Shown here: positions 1 to 7,753 of the stretch, in pieces
Numbering within the stretch: the stretch's first letter is position 1
Layout: every line of letters begins with the position of its first letter
Assembly: GCA_036526195.1 (NCBI GenBank)
Contig: DATCYZ010000134.1
Coordinates: 1-31,837, forward strand
Source: DATCYZ01 sp036526195
GTDB lineage: Bacteria > Pseudomonadota > Gammaproteobacteria > Burkholderiales > SG8-39
Direction of reading: 5' to 3'
Length of the DNA: 31,837 nucleotides
Made by a program: the position numbers and the translations under genes
The notes under the pieces: model-generated
The model's input: only the letters and a program-made list of their open reading frames with translations
Database searches by the model: none
What the model was told of the DNA's origin: nothing

Positions 1-2
1 GC

Positions 3-320
3 AGCGGCCCGGCCGTGCAGGACCTGTGGATGCTGCTCTCGGGCGAACGCGAGGCGCGCGCCCAGCAACTCGCCGCACTGCTCTCGGGCTACGAGGATTT
101 CCGGGAATTCGACGATCGCGAACTCGCGCTCATCGAACCCCTGCGCACGCTGCGGCTGCTGCATTATTCGGCCTGGATCGGACGGCGCTGGGACGATCCC
201 GCCTTCCCCGCGGCGTTTCCATGGTTCAACACGCCGCGCTACTGGCAAGACCGCATCCTGGAACTGCGCGAGCAGGTGGCGGCCATGGACGAGCCCGCGC
301 TCGCGCCCGCGCGCCCTTGA
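3..320 (+). CDS. srkA: Stress response kinase A (SrkA/YihE family), C-terminal fragment
   Basis: The reading frame is open from the left edge, so only the last 105 codons are present. The fragment begins SGPAVQDLWMLLSGE and later reads FPWFNTPRYWQDRILELREQ, both typical of the C-terminal lobe of SrkA/YihE, a Ser/Thr kinase of the aminoglycoside-phosphotransferase fold that protects cells under envelope and oxidative stress. The kinase catalytic motifs lie upstream of the window and cannot be checked. It ends in TGA 26 bases before the hydrolase start on the same strand, so the two may be co-transcribed. The family call is firm; activity cannot be judged from the fragment. Confidence 0.85.
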   Translation, partial: SGPAVQDLWMLLSGEREARAQQLAALLSGYEDFREFDDRELALIEPLRTLRLLHYSAWIGRRWDDPAFPAAFPWFNTPRYWQDRILELREQVAAMDEPALAPARP

Positions 321-346
321 ATCGGACCACCCCTGGAGGACCTGAC

Positions 347-1141
347 ATGCTGCCCACGCTGAAGACCGCCGGAACCATCGCCTACCGGGAATCCGGCATG
401 CCCGGCGCGCCTGCCGTGGTGCTGTTGCACGGCATCGGCTCCACCGCCGCCGGCTGGCGCCTGCAGTTCGCTCCGCTCGCGCAGGAGGCGCGTGTCATCG
501 CCTGGGATGCGCCCGGCTACGGCGGCAGCGCGCCGCTCGCCACTGCGACGCCGGTTGCCGAGGACTATGCGCGGGCGCTCGCCGGACTGCTCGATGCCCT
601 CGGCGTGAAGGCCGCGGTGATCGGCTCGAACTCCTGGGGCACGCCGACCGCGGTCGCCTTTGCCGTGTTGTACCCGGCGCGCGTGCGCGCGCTGGTGCTG
701 GGCGGTCCGGCCAACGGCATGGCGGGGCTGCCCGCGGCCGAGCGCGAGAAACTGCTCGAAGAGCGCATCGCGCGGGTCAAGTCGCTCGGGCTCCCGGCGA
801 TGCGCGTGCAGGACGCGCCGCGACTGGTCGCGCCTGGCACCCGCGACGAAGTCATGCAGTGGATCTCCGGTTCGGAAGGGATCCACGAGGCGGGCTACCT
901 GCAGGCGCTGCAGATGCTCGCCCGGGCCGACTGCGCGAGAACGATTACCGGCGTCGCCTGCCCGGTGACCGTGATCTCGGGGGAGAACGACCTGGTCACC
1001 CCGCCCGAAACCAACGCGAAACGCATCGCCGCCGCCGCGCCGAACGCCACGCTCACCATGGTGCCCGACTGCGGCCACCTGCCCCACCTCGAGTTCCCGG
1101 ACCTCTTCAACGAGGCCCTGCGCGAGGCGCTGGCCATCTGA
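347..1141 (+). CDS. Alpha/beta hydrolase
   Basis: 264 aa, the usual size for a single-domain alpha/beta-hydrolase. The oxyanion-hole motif HGIGS lies at residues 28-32. The nucleophile elbow is SNSWG with Ser96, and the acid and base are probably Asp215 (SGENDLVTPP) and His244 (DCGHLPHLE), so the catalytic triad is complete. I see no signal peptide, so it is probably cytoplasmic. I chose the ATG at 347 because CTGGAGGACCTGAC gives a good Shine-Dalgarno site just upstream and homology begins there; the longer open frame upstream overlaps srkA. The substrate is unknown: such enzymes include ester, lactone and C-C bond hydrolases of aromatic meta-cleavage pathways. A palindromic repeat cluster follows the stop. 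Confidence 0.9.
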   Translation: MLPTLKTAGTIAYRESGMPGAPAVVLLHGIGSTAAGWRLQFAPLAQEARVIAWDAPGYGGSAPLATATPVAEDYARALAGLLDALGVKAAVIGSNSWGTPTAVAFAVLYPARVRALVLGGPANGMAGLPAAEREKLLEERIARVKSLGLPAMRVQDAPRLVAPGTRDEVMQWISGSEGIHEAGYLQALQMLARADCARTITGVACPVTVISGENDLVTPPETNAKRIAAAAPNATLTMVPDCGHLPHLEFPDLFNEALREALAI

Positions 1142-1143
1142 AA

Positions 1144-1163
1144 ATGTTCCCGATCGGGAACAT
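1144..1163. repeat. 20-bp perfect palindrome
   Basis: A perfect 20-bp inverted repeat (half-site ATGTTCCCGA) begins 2 bases after the hydrolase stop codon. It has no loop, so it could be a dyad protein-binding site or a REP-like intergenic element. Only this copy is in the window. It is followed within 30 bases by the GGGGTC repeat pair. Confidence 0.7.
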
Positions 1164-1191
1164 CTCGTCTTTCACGGCGCCCACCCCCGCG

Positions 1192-1238
1192 AAAAAGGGG
1201 TCAGACCCCTTTTCGAGAAAGGGGTCTGACCCCTTTTC
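1192..1238. repeat. Inverted pair of GGGGTC/GACCCC palindromes
   Basis: There are two hairpin units: A5-GGGG-TCAGA-CCCC-T4 (about 1192-1213) and A3-GGGG-TCTGA-CCCC-T4 (about 1218-1237). The cores are reverse complements of each other, so the pair is itself a larger inverted repeat. Each unit has a GC stem, an A-tract before it and a T-tract after it, and so could act as an intrinsic terminator on both strands. The same unit recurs at 1660-1682 and 2484-2532. Repeats of this type are known as dispersed intergenic elements in proteobacteria. Confidence 0.8.
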
Positions 1239-1673
1239 GTGGTGGATCACCGGAGCGGCGTCCTGAGCCGGCCTCTGTTCCGGGCGCTCGCGGTCTGGGT
1301 GCTGATCGTCCTCGCCGAGACGGTGCACGGCGTCCTCCGGCAGGTCTTCGTCGTGCCGCTGACCGGCGACCTGCCGGCGCGACAGGTCGGGGTGCTGGTC
1401 GGCTCGGCGATCCTCTTCGCGATCGCCTGGGCCTGCGCGCGCTGGGTCGGCGCGCGGTCCACGGCCGCGCTGCTGGGGATCGGCCTTCTCTGGGTGGTGC
1501 TGATCGTCGGCTTCGAGATCGCGCTCGGGATGGCGCTCGGCTACACCCGCGCGCGCATGCTTTCGGACTACGACCTGACCGAAGGCGGCTTCATGGGGTT
1601 CGGGCTGCTGTTCATGCTGTTCGCGCCGCTGCTCGCCGCGCGGGCGCGCGGCATCACTGAAAAAGGGGTCTGA
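1239..1673 (+). CDS. Small integral membrane protein, unknown function
   Basis: 144 aa with about four hydrophobic segments (roughly residues 16-34, 49-69, 76-100 and 115-134). Conserved-looking polar spots are ETVHGVLRQ near residue 27, LPARQ near 45 and SDYDLTEGG near 109. I recall similar unnamed membrane proteins in proteobacteria but know no function. The start is uncertain: GTG codons at 1239 and 1242 both lie at the edge of the upstream repeat and neither has a clear ribosome site. The last residues (TEKGV) and the TGA stop are supplied by the downstream repeat copy, so the gene is bounded on both sides by the same repeat family. Its C-terminus may have been altered by repeat insertion. 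Confidence 0.65.
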   Translation: MVDHRSGVLSRPLFRALAVWVLIVLAETVHGVLRQVFVVPLTGDLPARQVGVLVGSAILFAIAWACARWVGARSTAALLGIGLLWVVLIVGFEIALGMALGYTRARMLSDYDLTEGGFMGFGLLFMLFAPLLAARARGITEKGV

Positions 1674-1682
1674 CCCCTTTTT
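1660..1682. repeat. GGGGTC/GACCCC palindrome, single copy
   Basis: A 23-base hairpin unit, A5-GGGG-TCTGA-CCCC-T5, lies where the small membrane gene and the minus-strand secreted-protein gene converge. It contains the TGA stop of the membrane gene and sits 4 bases from the other gene's stop. With tracts on both sides it could terminate transcription from both directions. Confidence 0.8.
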
Positions 1683-1686
1683 CGCG

Positions 1687-2424
1687 TCAGTTGAGGTCGC
1701 AGTCGCGATCCTCGTTGATGTTCTGCACCATCGATTCGTCGACCCGCCACGCCTTGCCCTCGGCATCCCAGCGCAGCACCGAGGAATAGTCCGCAGGTTT
1801 GCAGGTCACGGACTTGCCGCGATATTTCGCGGGCGCCCTGGCGGTGCCTGTCGCGCTGATCTCGAGCCGGTAGTTGAGCCAGCGGCGTGCTTTCGACGAT
1901 CCAAGCTTGGCCGGCGCAAGCACCTTGATCGCGCCCACCTCGAAGTCGTCGCGTTTCCTGCCCCACGCCTCGCTGAAGAGCTTCGCGGCCGCCGCGTCGC
2001 TCGGGCGTTCGGGGTCGCCGGGCGCGCCGAGTTCGGTCACCGGACCGACCGCGATCCGGTCGAACACCCAGGCATCGCGCTCCCCGCGATACAGCGCCGC
2101 GACCTCGAAGCGCGCGCGCGACTTGTTGGCGCGCTCCACGGTCACGAGCGCCACCTGGCGGGCGAACGAGCCCTCCACCGTCTTCGTCGAGGTCACCCAC
2201 GCGCTGTACCAGCTCGAGCCGATGTGCGTGGACGTGGTGACCTGCTTGCTGGAGGAGAACTGCGGCGCGCCCTTCTCGGTGATCGAGAGCACCTTCTCGC
2301 GCGCGTAGGTTCCGGCCCAGTGGGCCTCGATCTTCTGCCGCACTTGGTGCCAGGGCAGCAGGTCCGCGCCGAAGGCCGGCGCGGCCAGCATCATGCCCAG
2401 TACCGCGACCGCGATTCCCCGCAT
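1687..2424 (-). CDS. Secreted protein, unknown function
   Basis: 245 aa. The N-terminus (MRGIAVAVLGMMLAAPAFGA) is a Sec signal peptide with likely cleavage after residue 20, placing the protein in the periplasm or outside the cell. The mature part is rich in beta-prone and charged segments (IEAHWAGTYAREKVLSI, YSAWVTSTKTVEGSF) and ends in NINEDRDCDLN, with cysteines in SVTCKPAD and DCDLN that could pair. I recognise no family. The protein starts beyond the repeat pair that follows the BKACE gene, so it may have its own promoter or be partly insulated from BKACE transcription. The upstream ribosome site is a weak G-run. Confidence 0.75.
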   Translation of the reverse strand: MRGIAVAVLGMMLAAPAFGADLLPWHQVRQKIEAHWAGTYAREKVLSITEKGAPQFSSSKQVTTSTHIGSSWYSAWVTSTKTVEGSFARQVALVTVERANKSRARFEVAALYRGERDAWVFDRIAVGPVTELGAPGDPERPSDAAAAKLFSEAWGRKRDDFEVGAIKVLAPAKLGSSKARRWLNYRLEISATGTARAPAKYRGKSVTCKPADYSSVLRWDAEGKAWRVDESMVQNINEDRDCDLN

Positions 2425-2483
2425 CGTCGCCCCCCGTTCGGTCTGCCTGCACCGATGGTACCGCCATGCGTGGCACGGCGCAG

Positions 2484-2532
2484 AAAAAGGGGACAGACCC
2501 CCTTTTCTGCAAAAAGGGGTCTGACCCCTTTT
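2484..2532. repeat. Direct pair of GGGGxC/GACCCC palindromes
   Basis: Two hairpin units lie between the BKACE stop and the secreted-protein start. The first is a variant, A5-GGGG-ACAGA-CCCCC-T4 (about 2484-2506), and the second is A5-GGGG-TCTGA-CCCC-T4 (2511-2532). The second abuts the BKACE stop codon, with its T-tract on the plus strand running straight into it. The first unit differs from the others by GGGGAC in place of GGGGTC, a second subtype of the same family. Confidence 0.8.
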
Positions 2533-3468
2533 CTAGAACGCGACCTTGTCCCCGCCCTTGAGCTTGAGCATCGCGCGCGCGTCGGCCGGGGTCGCAACCA
2601 CCAGCCCCAGCTCCTCGATCATGCGGCGCGCCTTGAGCACCTGCTCGGCGTTCGAATTCGCCAGCTGGCCTCGGCCGAGCCACAGGCTGTCCTCCAGCCC
2701 GACGCGCACGTTGCCGCCCATCACCGCAGCCTGGGCAGCGACCGCCATCTGGTTGCGGCCCGCGCCGAGCACCGACCAGTAGTAGGCATCGCCGAATAGC
2801 CGGTCGGCGGTGCGCTTCATGTGGATGACATCCTCGGGGTGCGCGCCGATGCCGCCGCGGATACCGAACACCGACTGGATGAGCATCGGCGGCTTGATCA
2901 GCCCGCGGTCGAGGAAGTGCGCCGCGGTGTACAGGTGGCCGATGTCGTAGCACTCGATCTCGAAGCGCGTACCGTTCTCGCTGCACGAGGTGAGGATGTA
3001 GGCGATGTCGCGGAAGGTGTTCTTGAAGATGCGCTCGTCCGAGCCCTCGAGGTAGGGCTTTTCCCAGGGGTGCCGGAAGTCCTTGTAACGCCCGAGCATC
3101 TCGTACAGGCCGAAGTTCATCGAGCCCATGTTGAGCGAGGCGACCTCGGGCTTCATCTGCAGCGCCGGCTGCAGGCGCTCCTCGATGGTCATCGTCGCCG
3201 CGCCGCCGGTGGTGAGGTTGATCACCACGTCGTTCGCCACCGCGATCTGCGGCAGGAACTCGTGGAACAGCGCCGGGTCCTGCGACGGGCTGCCGTCCTT
3301 TGGATCTCTCGCGTGCAGGTGCACGATCGCGGCGCCCGCCTCGGCCGCGCCGATCGCGGCCCTGGCGATCTCGGCCGGCGTCACCGGCAGGTGCGGCGAC
3401 ATGCTCGGCGTGTGGATCGAGCCGGTGACGGCGCAGGTGATGATGACCTTGCCTTGCGCAGCAGACAT
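2533..3468 (-). CDS. BKACE-family beta-keto acid cleavage enzyme (DUF849)
   Basis: 311 aa, the full family length. BKACE enzymes are zinc-dependent TIM barrels that condense a beta-keto acid with acetyl-CoA to give acetoacetate and a new acyl-CoA; 3-keto-5-aminohexanoate cleavage enzyme (Kce) is the prototype. The zinc motif VHLHARD gives His50 and His52, and the third ligand is probably Glu259 in VGLEDSLW. Further family motifs are NLTTGG (residues 84-89), SLNMGSMNFG (111-120) and GIRGGIGAHPED (202-213). The start has a strong GGAGG site. The substrate cannot be read from the sequence; lysine fermentation partners are absent, so a catabolic role on a carnitine- or dicarboxylate-like keto acid is only inference. 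Confidence 0.92.
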   Translation of the reverse strand: MSAAQGKVIITCAVTGSIHTPSMSPHLPVTPAEIARAAIGAAEAGAAIVHLHARDPKDGSPSQDPALFHEFLPQIAVANDVVINLTTGGAATMTIEERLQPALQMKPEVASLNMGSMNFGLYEMLGRYKDFRHPWEKPYLEGSDERIFKNTFRDIAYILTSCSENGTRFEIECYDIGHLYTAAHFLDRGLIKPPMLIQSVFGIRGGIGAHPEDVIHMKRTADRLFGDAYYWSVLGAGRNQMAVAAQAAVMGGNVRVGLEDSLWLGRGQLANSNAEQVLKARRMIEELGLVVATPADARAMLKLKGGDKVAF

Positions 3469-3542
3469 CGGGGACCTCCCATGGATCGAAATCGGAGTCT
3501 AGCCCAGCCGGGAATCCCGCCCAGCGCACCGATGCCGGATGG

Positions 3543-3548
3543 TAGGAT
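3543..3548 (+). promoter_or_regulatory. Possible -10 box (TAGGAT) for the 3557 gene
   Basis: TAGGAT lies 8 bases before the ATG at 3557, in the 88-base gap between two divergent genes. If it is a -10 box, the mRNA would start almost at the ATG. The same bases (AGGA) could instead be the ribosome site. No convincing -35 is visible. Confidence 0.25.
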
Positions 3549-3556
3549 CGTTTCGC

Positions 3557-5215
3557 ATGCCCGCCGCGCCGCTTCCGTCGCTCGACCGCATCAAGGACCG
3601 TTACGGCCCGGGCCGGGCGGCGGCCAAGCGCAGGCTGCTCGAGCGACTCCGGCGCACCCGCCTGAAGACCGCGGCCCAGGTGCTCGCGCTGCACGAGGCG
3701 GCCTGCTTCCTGCGCGCCTATCCGGACAACGCGGCAGTGCGCACGCAAGCCGCGCGCCTGCTGCGCGGCTTTTCGCGCCGCGCCGACCTGCGCGCGCACC
3801 GCGCGGCGCTCCAGAACAGCGGCATCGCCGGCACTTCGATCCGCTACGCCTTGTTCTGGCCGATGCTGCGCTGGGTGGCGACGCGCTGGCCGAGGCAGCT
3901 GCGCCTGGATCGCGACGACCGGGTCGCCGCCGGGCGCATCGAGGCGGTGCTCGCCCTGCTCCTGACCTCGGTGGAATCCGAATGGCTGCGCGAGCGCCGC
4001 CCGGCGGGCTTCGCGGCGCTGGACCGCCTGCGGCCGAAGACCGCAGGCGACGCCGCGTTCCTCACCCACCTGATCGACGCCCTGCCCGGCGACGGCCGCA
4101 CGCGCGAGGCCTTCCACGACGCGATCGACCCGCTGTACGAACTGCAGCCGGGTCCCGGCACGCCCTCGCGCACGCTGGCCCACCATGCCGTCGCGCCGGC
4201 GGTGCACGTGCGCGAGGGCCTGCGCCGCGCCCGCCCCGACCTGCGCGCCGAGATCGCACGACCCCCGCAGCGCGTGCGTGCGGTCGGGCTGCGCGAGAGC
4301 AGGGCACTGGTCGAACTCGCGCGCGGCGCGATGCTCACGCGCGAGCGCGACCTCGACGCCTTTGCCTACGGCGACCCGCGCGACCTGCGCATCGTCCACG
4401 AGGACGGCGGGCTCGCCTTCGCGGTCAACGGCGTGCTGCCGGAGCGGCGCGCGCCGATCGCCGCGCTGTTCGGCGCCCTCACGCTGCAGAACGGCGTGCC
4501 GATCGGCTACATCCAGGTCGACATCGCCGGACGCTCGGCGGCGATTTCCTTCAATACCTTCCCGACCTTCCGCGGCGGCGAGGCCGGGCACGTGTTCGCG
4601 CGCATGCTGGCGATGACGCACCATGTCCTGGGCGCGGGCACGTTCACCATCGAGCCCTACCAGCTCGGCGACCATAACGACGAGGCCATCGACTCCGGCG
4701 CGTGGTGGTTCTACCGCAAGCTCGGCTTTGCGCCGCGCGATGCCTCGACCCTGCGGCTGGCGCGGCGCGAGGAGAAGCGCCTCGCGGCGCGCCCCGGCGC
4801 GCGCTCGAGCGCCGCGACGCTGCGCGCTCTGGCAAAATCGCACCTGTACTTCGAGCTCGACCCGGGCGCGCCCCGCCCGCTGCCGCCGCTGGCCGGACTC
4901 GGCGAGCGGGTCTCGCGCACGCTGGCCGCGCGCGGGCCGGACCGCGCGCAGGCGATCGAGGCCTGCATCGAAACGGCCCTGGAGAAGACCGGGCAGAGAT
5001 CCCTTTCCGGCTGGCGCGCCGACGAGCGCCTTGCCTGGCGGCGCTGGGCGCCGCTCATCGTTTCCCTGCCGGGGCTCGCGCGCTGGTCGCGCGCCGAGCG
5101 GCGCGCGCTGGTCGAGGTGGTGCGCGCCAAGGCGGCGAAGAGCGAACTCGACTACATCCGGCGATTCAACGCCCACCCGCGCCTGGCGCGGACGCTGCTC
5201 GGTCAGATGGTGTAG
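3557..5215 (+). CDS. Large basic protein with GNAT-like segment, unknown function
   Basis: About 552 aa, rich in Arg and Ala. The N-terminal half (residues 1-260) looks alpha-helical. A central stretch at about 310-395 resembles a GNAT acyltransferase core: GYIQVDIAG strand, RGGEAGHVF near 339 in place of the usual acetyl-CoA loop, and WWFYRKLGFAPRD at about 383-395, which resembles the closing FYxKLGF strand. The C-terminal 150 residues are helical, with no motif I know. I chose ATG 3557 over the in-frame ATG at 3539 because AGGA lies 9 bases upstream. Its 3' end overlaps the convergent SDR gene by 13 bases. Acyltransferase function is a guess from short motifs. Confidence 0.7.
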   Translation: MPAAPLPSLDRIKDRYGPGRAAAKRRLLERLRRTRLKTAAQVLALHEAACFLRAYPDNAAVRTQAARLLRGFSRRADLRAHRAALQNSGIAGTSIRYALFWPMLRWVATRWPRQLRLDRDDRVAAGRIEAVLALLLTSVESEWLRERRPAGFAALDRLRPKTAGDAAFLTHLIDALPGDGRTREAFHDAIDPLYELQPGPGTPSRTLAHHAVAPAVHVREGLRRARPDLRAEIARPPQRVRAVGLRESRALVELARGAMLTRERDLDAFAYGDPRDLRIVHEDGGLAFAVNGVLPERRAPIAALFGALTLQNGVPIGYIQVDIAGRSAAISFNTFPTFRGGEAGHVFARMLAMTHHVLGAGTFTIEPYQLGDHNDEAIDSGAWWFYRKLGFAPRDASTLRLARREEKRLAARPGARSSAATLRALAKSHLYFELDPGAPRPLPPLAGLGERVSRTLAARGPDRAQAIEACIETALEKTGQRSLSGWRADERLAWRRWAPLIVSLPGLARWSRAERRALVEVVRAKAAKSELDYIRRFNAHPRLARTLLGQMV

Positions 5216-5979
5216 CGCACGTCGCCGCAGATCGAGATCGCCTGCCCCGAGATGTGGCGCCCGGGACCGGTGGCGAGGTAGAGCGCCATGTCGGCGATGT
5301 CCTGCGCCGTGACGTAGGCGCGCAGGCTGACACTGTCGAAGATGCGCTCGCGCATCGCATCCTCGGTGATGCCGAGGCCCTTGGCCTTGGCCGAGATGAC
5401 GCGCTCGATGCGTTCGCCCTCCACGTAGCCGGGCTGGATGCAGTTCACCCGCACCCCGTCCGCGCCCGCCTCCATGGCGAGGCTCTTGGTGAAGCCGACC
5501 ACCGCCCACTTCGCCGCCGCGTAGGGCGTACGCATGGCGAAGCCGAGCCGCCCGGCCACCGAGGACAGGTTGATGATGCTGCCCCCGCCCGCCGCCTTGA
5601 GCAGCGGCATCGCCTTGCGCGTGCAATAGAACATGCCGTTCAGGTCGATCGCGATGCAGCGGTCCCAGTCGGCGATCGCCATGTCCTCCACCTTCGCCGT
5701 CGGCCCGGCGATGCCGGCGTTGTTGACGAGTACGTCCAGCCCGCCGAGCGCGGCCTGCGCCTCGGCGAACAGGCGCTCCACGTCCGCCGGTTTCGCCACG
5801 TCGGCCACCGACTGGGTCGCAGCCGGCAGCGCCGCCTTCACCTCGGCAAGCGACCTGGTGTCGATGTCGCACAGGTGCACGCGCGCGCCATGCTCGAGGA
5901 AGGTCTTCGAGATCGCGCGCCCGATGCCCGCCGCGCCCGCGGTGACGAGGACCCGCAGGCCCTTTGCCGAAACGTCCAT
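5203..5979 (-). CDS. SDR family oxidoreductase
   Basis: 258 aa classical short-chain dehydrogenase. The cofactor loop is TAGAAGIG (residues 13-20, a TGxxxGxG variant), NNAG is at 87-90, and the catalytic residues are Asn114, Ser140, Tyr153 and Lys157. Asp38 after the second strand (HLCDID) suggests NAD rather than NADP. The start at 5979 is set by a strong AGGAGG site. This makes it most likely a dehydrogenase of a small secondary alcohol; the family is too broad to name a substrate. It follows the phosphatase and dehydrogenase genes on the same strand after a 46-base gap and may be their operon partner. Confidence 0.92.
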   Translation of the reverse strand: MDVSAKGLRVLVTAGAAGIGRAISKTFLEHGARVHLCDIDTRSLAEVKAALPAATQSVADVAKPADVERLFAEAQAALGGLDVLVNNAGIAGPTAKVEDMAIADWDRCIAIDLNGMFYCTRKAMPLLKAAGGGSIINLSSVAGRLGFAMRTPYAAAKWAVVGFTKSLAMEAGADGVRVNCIQPGYVEGERIERVISAKAKGLGITEDAMRERIFDSVSLRAYVTAQDIADMALYLATGPGRHISGQAISICGDVRYTI

Positions 5980-6025
5980 GTGAAACCTCCTGCGCTGCGT
6001 TGATGTCGCCGAGAGTCGCCCGCGC

Positions 6026-6655
6026 TCAGTCGCGCAGGTCGTCCAGTGCCGATTCCAGGTGTGCGATCTCGGCCCAGGCCTGCATGCGCCACGCGCCGCC
6101 CTCGAAGGTGAAGCGGTTGATCGCGGCATTCGGGATGTCGAAGTCGCGCGGCGCCGAAAGCCCCATGCCGTGCGCCTCGCGCCGCAGCATCTCCAGCACG
6201 CCGCCATGGGTGAAGACCAGCACCCGGGCGCCCGGATGGCGCTCGGCGATCGCGCGCACGCTGGCCACCGAGCGCTCGAAGAACGCGTCCAGCCGCTCGC
6301 CGCTGCCGAAGTCGAACGCCGGATCCTTGGCGCTGAACCGCGCGAAGGCCTCGGGATGGCGCTGCCTGCATTCCACGTAGGTCAGCGTCTCGAACATGCC
6401 GTAGTGGCGCTCGCGCAGGGCGGCATCGAGCACGGGCGTCATGCCGAGCCGCGTCGAGGCCGGCCGCGCCGTTTCCACCACGCGCGCGAGGTCGCTGGAA
6501 TACACCGCGTCGAAGCGTTCGCCCTCGAGCGCCGCCACCAGTGCCTGTGCCTGCGCGCGGCCCACGGCATTCAGCGGCACGTCGGTCTGTCCCTGCACCC
6601 GGCCCTCGGCGTTCCAGGCCGTCTCGCCGTGGCGGATCAGCGTGAGGTTCGTCAT
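6026..6655 (-). CDS. Histidine phosphatase family protein
   Basis: 209 aa, close to the GpmB/CobC-type phosphatase length. The RHGE motif at residues 8-11 gives the phosphate-accepting His9, and the second catalytic His is His150 (VFTHGG). Arg58 and Glu82 (LRERHYG) complete the expected pocket. It is probably cytoplasmic and dephosphorylates a small phosphate ester. Phosphoglycerate mutase activity is less likely, as many such proteins are simple phosphatases. Its ATG overlaps the stop of the upstream dehydrogenase gene (ATGA, 4 bases), so the two are translationally coupled. Confidence 0.92.
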   Translation of the reverse strand: MTNLTLIRHGETAWNAEGRVQGQTDVPLNAVGRAQAQALVAALEGERFDAVYSSDLARVVETARPASTRLGMTPVLDAALRERHYGMFETLTYVECRQRHPEAFARFSAKDPAFDFGSGERLDAFFERSVASVRAIAERHPGARVLVFTHGGVLEMLRREAHGMGLSAPRDFDIPNAAINRFTFEGGAWRMQAWAEIAHLESALDDLRD

Positions 6656-7629
6656 GCGAGCGCCTCGGGATTCATGACGCGGATCGGCTTCCTGTCCAGC
6701 CAGGCCTCCACGTCTTCCAGCGTCTCGCGGTAGAACACCGTGTAGATCTCGGTGCTGACATAGCCGAGGTGCGGCGCGAGCGTCACGTTCCCGCGTTTGG
6801 TCAACGGGTGGTCGGCGGGCAGCGGCTCGCGGTCGAACACGTCGAGCCCGGCATGGCCGAGCGGCCCGTGCTCGAGCGCCGCGAGCAGCGCGGCCTCGTC
6901 GATGATCGGGCCGCGCGAGGTGTTCACCAGGATCGATCCGGGCTTCATTTTCGCGAACGCCTTCGCGTCGAGCAGGCCGCGGGTGCGCGGCGAGAGCACC
7001 AGGTGGATGCTCGTCACGTCGGCGGTGGCGAGCAGTTCGTCGAACGCAACGCGTCTGGCGCCGGCGGCTTGCGCGCGTTCGTCGGTGAGGTTCTGGCTCC
7101 AGGCCACCACGTCCATGCCGAAGGCGCGGCCGTAGCCGGCGACGCGCGTGCCGAGCCGGCCGAGGCCGAGCAGGCCGAGACGCCGGCCCTCGAGGATCAT
7201 GCCGCCGGCCAGGTCCTGGTGCCAGCGCCCGGCGCGCAGGTTGCGCTCGCCCTTTGCAAGGTCGCGCGCCGAGGCGATCACCAGTCCCCAGGCGAGTTCC
7301 GCGGTCGAGGCCGTGCTGTTGCCGCCGGCCGTGGTGCTGATCGGGATGCGACGCGCGGTGCACGCGGCCGAATCCAGGCTCGGCGAGCGCAGCCCGGTGA
7401 GCGTGACGAACTTCAGCTTCGGCAGGCGCGCCACCAGCGTGCCCGGGAACGGCGTGCGCTCGCGCATCAGGCAGACGATGTCGAAGGGCGCGAGCGCCTT
7501 CGCGGCCTCGTCCTCGCCGGCGAAGGCTTCGTTGAAGGCCGTCACTTCGACGCCGCGCTTGCGCAGCCGATCCCAGTCGGCGAGCGAGAGGGCGAGGTTC
7601 TGGTAGTCGTCGAGGAGGGCGAGTTTCAT
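6652..7629 (-). CDS. D-2-hydroxyacid dehydrogenase family protein
   Basis: 325 aa. NAD-dependent enzymes of this family interconvert 2-hydroxy and 2-keto acids. The Rossmann motif GLGRLG lies at 155-160, and the catalytic Arg239 (NTSRGPIID), Glu268 (FDREPLP) and His287 (APHLGY) are all present. The N-terminus (MKLALLDDYQNLA) is typical of the subgroup related to phosphoglycerate dehydrogenase that lacks the C-terminal ACT domain. The gene begins the minus-strand run of dehydrogenase, phosphatase and SDR. A 124-base gap separates it from the divergent ORF6N gene and should hold its promoter. Substrate unknown. Confidence 0.93.
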   Translation of the reverse strand: MKLALLDDYQNLALSLADWDRLRKRGVEVTAFNEAFAGEDEAAKALAPFDIVCLMRERTPFPGTLVARLPKLKFVTLTGLRSPSLDSAACTARRIPISTTAGGNSTASTAELAWGLVIASARDLAKGERNLRAGRWHQDLAGGMILEGRRLGLLGLGRLGTRVAGYGRAFGMDVVAWSQNLTDERAQAAGARRVAFDELLATADVTSIHLVLSPRTRGLLDAKAFAKMKPGSILVNTSRGPIIDEAALLAALEHGPLGHAGLDVFDREPLPADHPLTKRGNVTLAPHLGYVSTEIYTVFYRETLEDVEAWLDRKPIRVMNPEALA

Positions 7630-7691
7630 GGGTCGTTCCGGATCGGGATCGCATTGTAAACGGCGCCTCGCCGTCGGGTTCGGGGACGCAA

Positions 7692-7707
7692 TGACAGTTC
7701 GCTGTCA
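7692..7707. other. Perfect inverted repeat with TTCG loop
   Basis: TGACAG-TTCG-CTGTCA is a perfect 6-bp stem with a TTCG tetraloop, in the gap between the divergent 2-hydroxyacid dehydrogenase and ORF6N genes, 47 bases before the ORF6N ATG. As DNA it could be an operator dyad; as RNA it would form a UUCG-capped hairpin. The gap is less GC-rich than the surrounding genes. Confidence 0.45.
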
Positions 7708-7753
7708 ACCGCCCAGTCAAAGGATTCGTTATTCGTTTCTGGGAAGGACGCCA

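Noticed and set aside
1568..5872. A minus-strand open frame of 1434 codons spanning several genes
   Set aside because: It overlaps well-supported genes on both strands and has the Arg/Ala/Gly-rich, low-complexity look of a GC-rich shadow frame.
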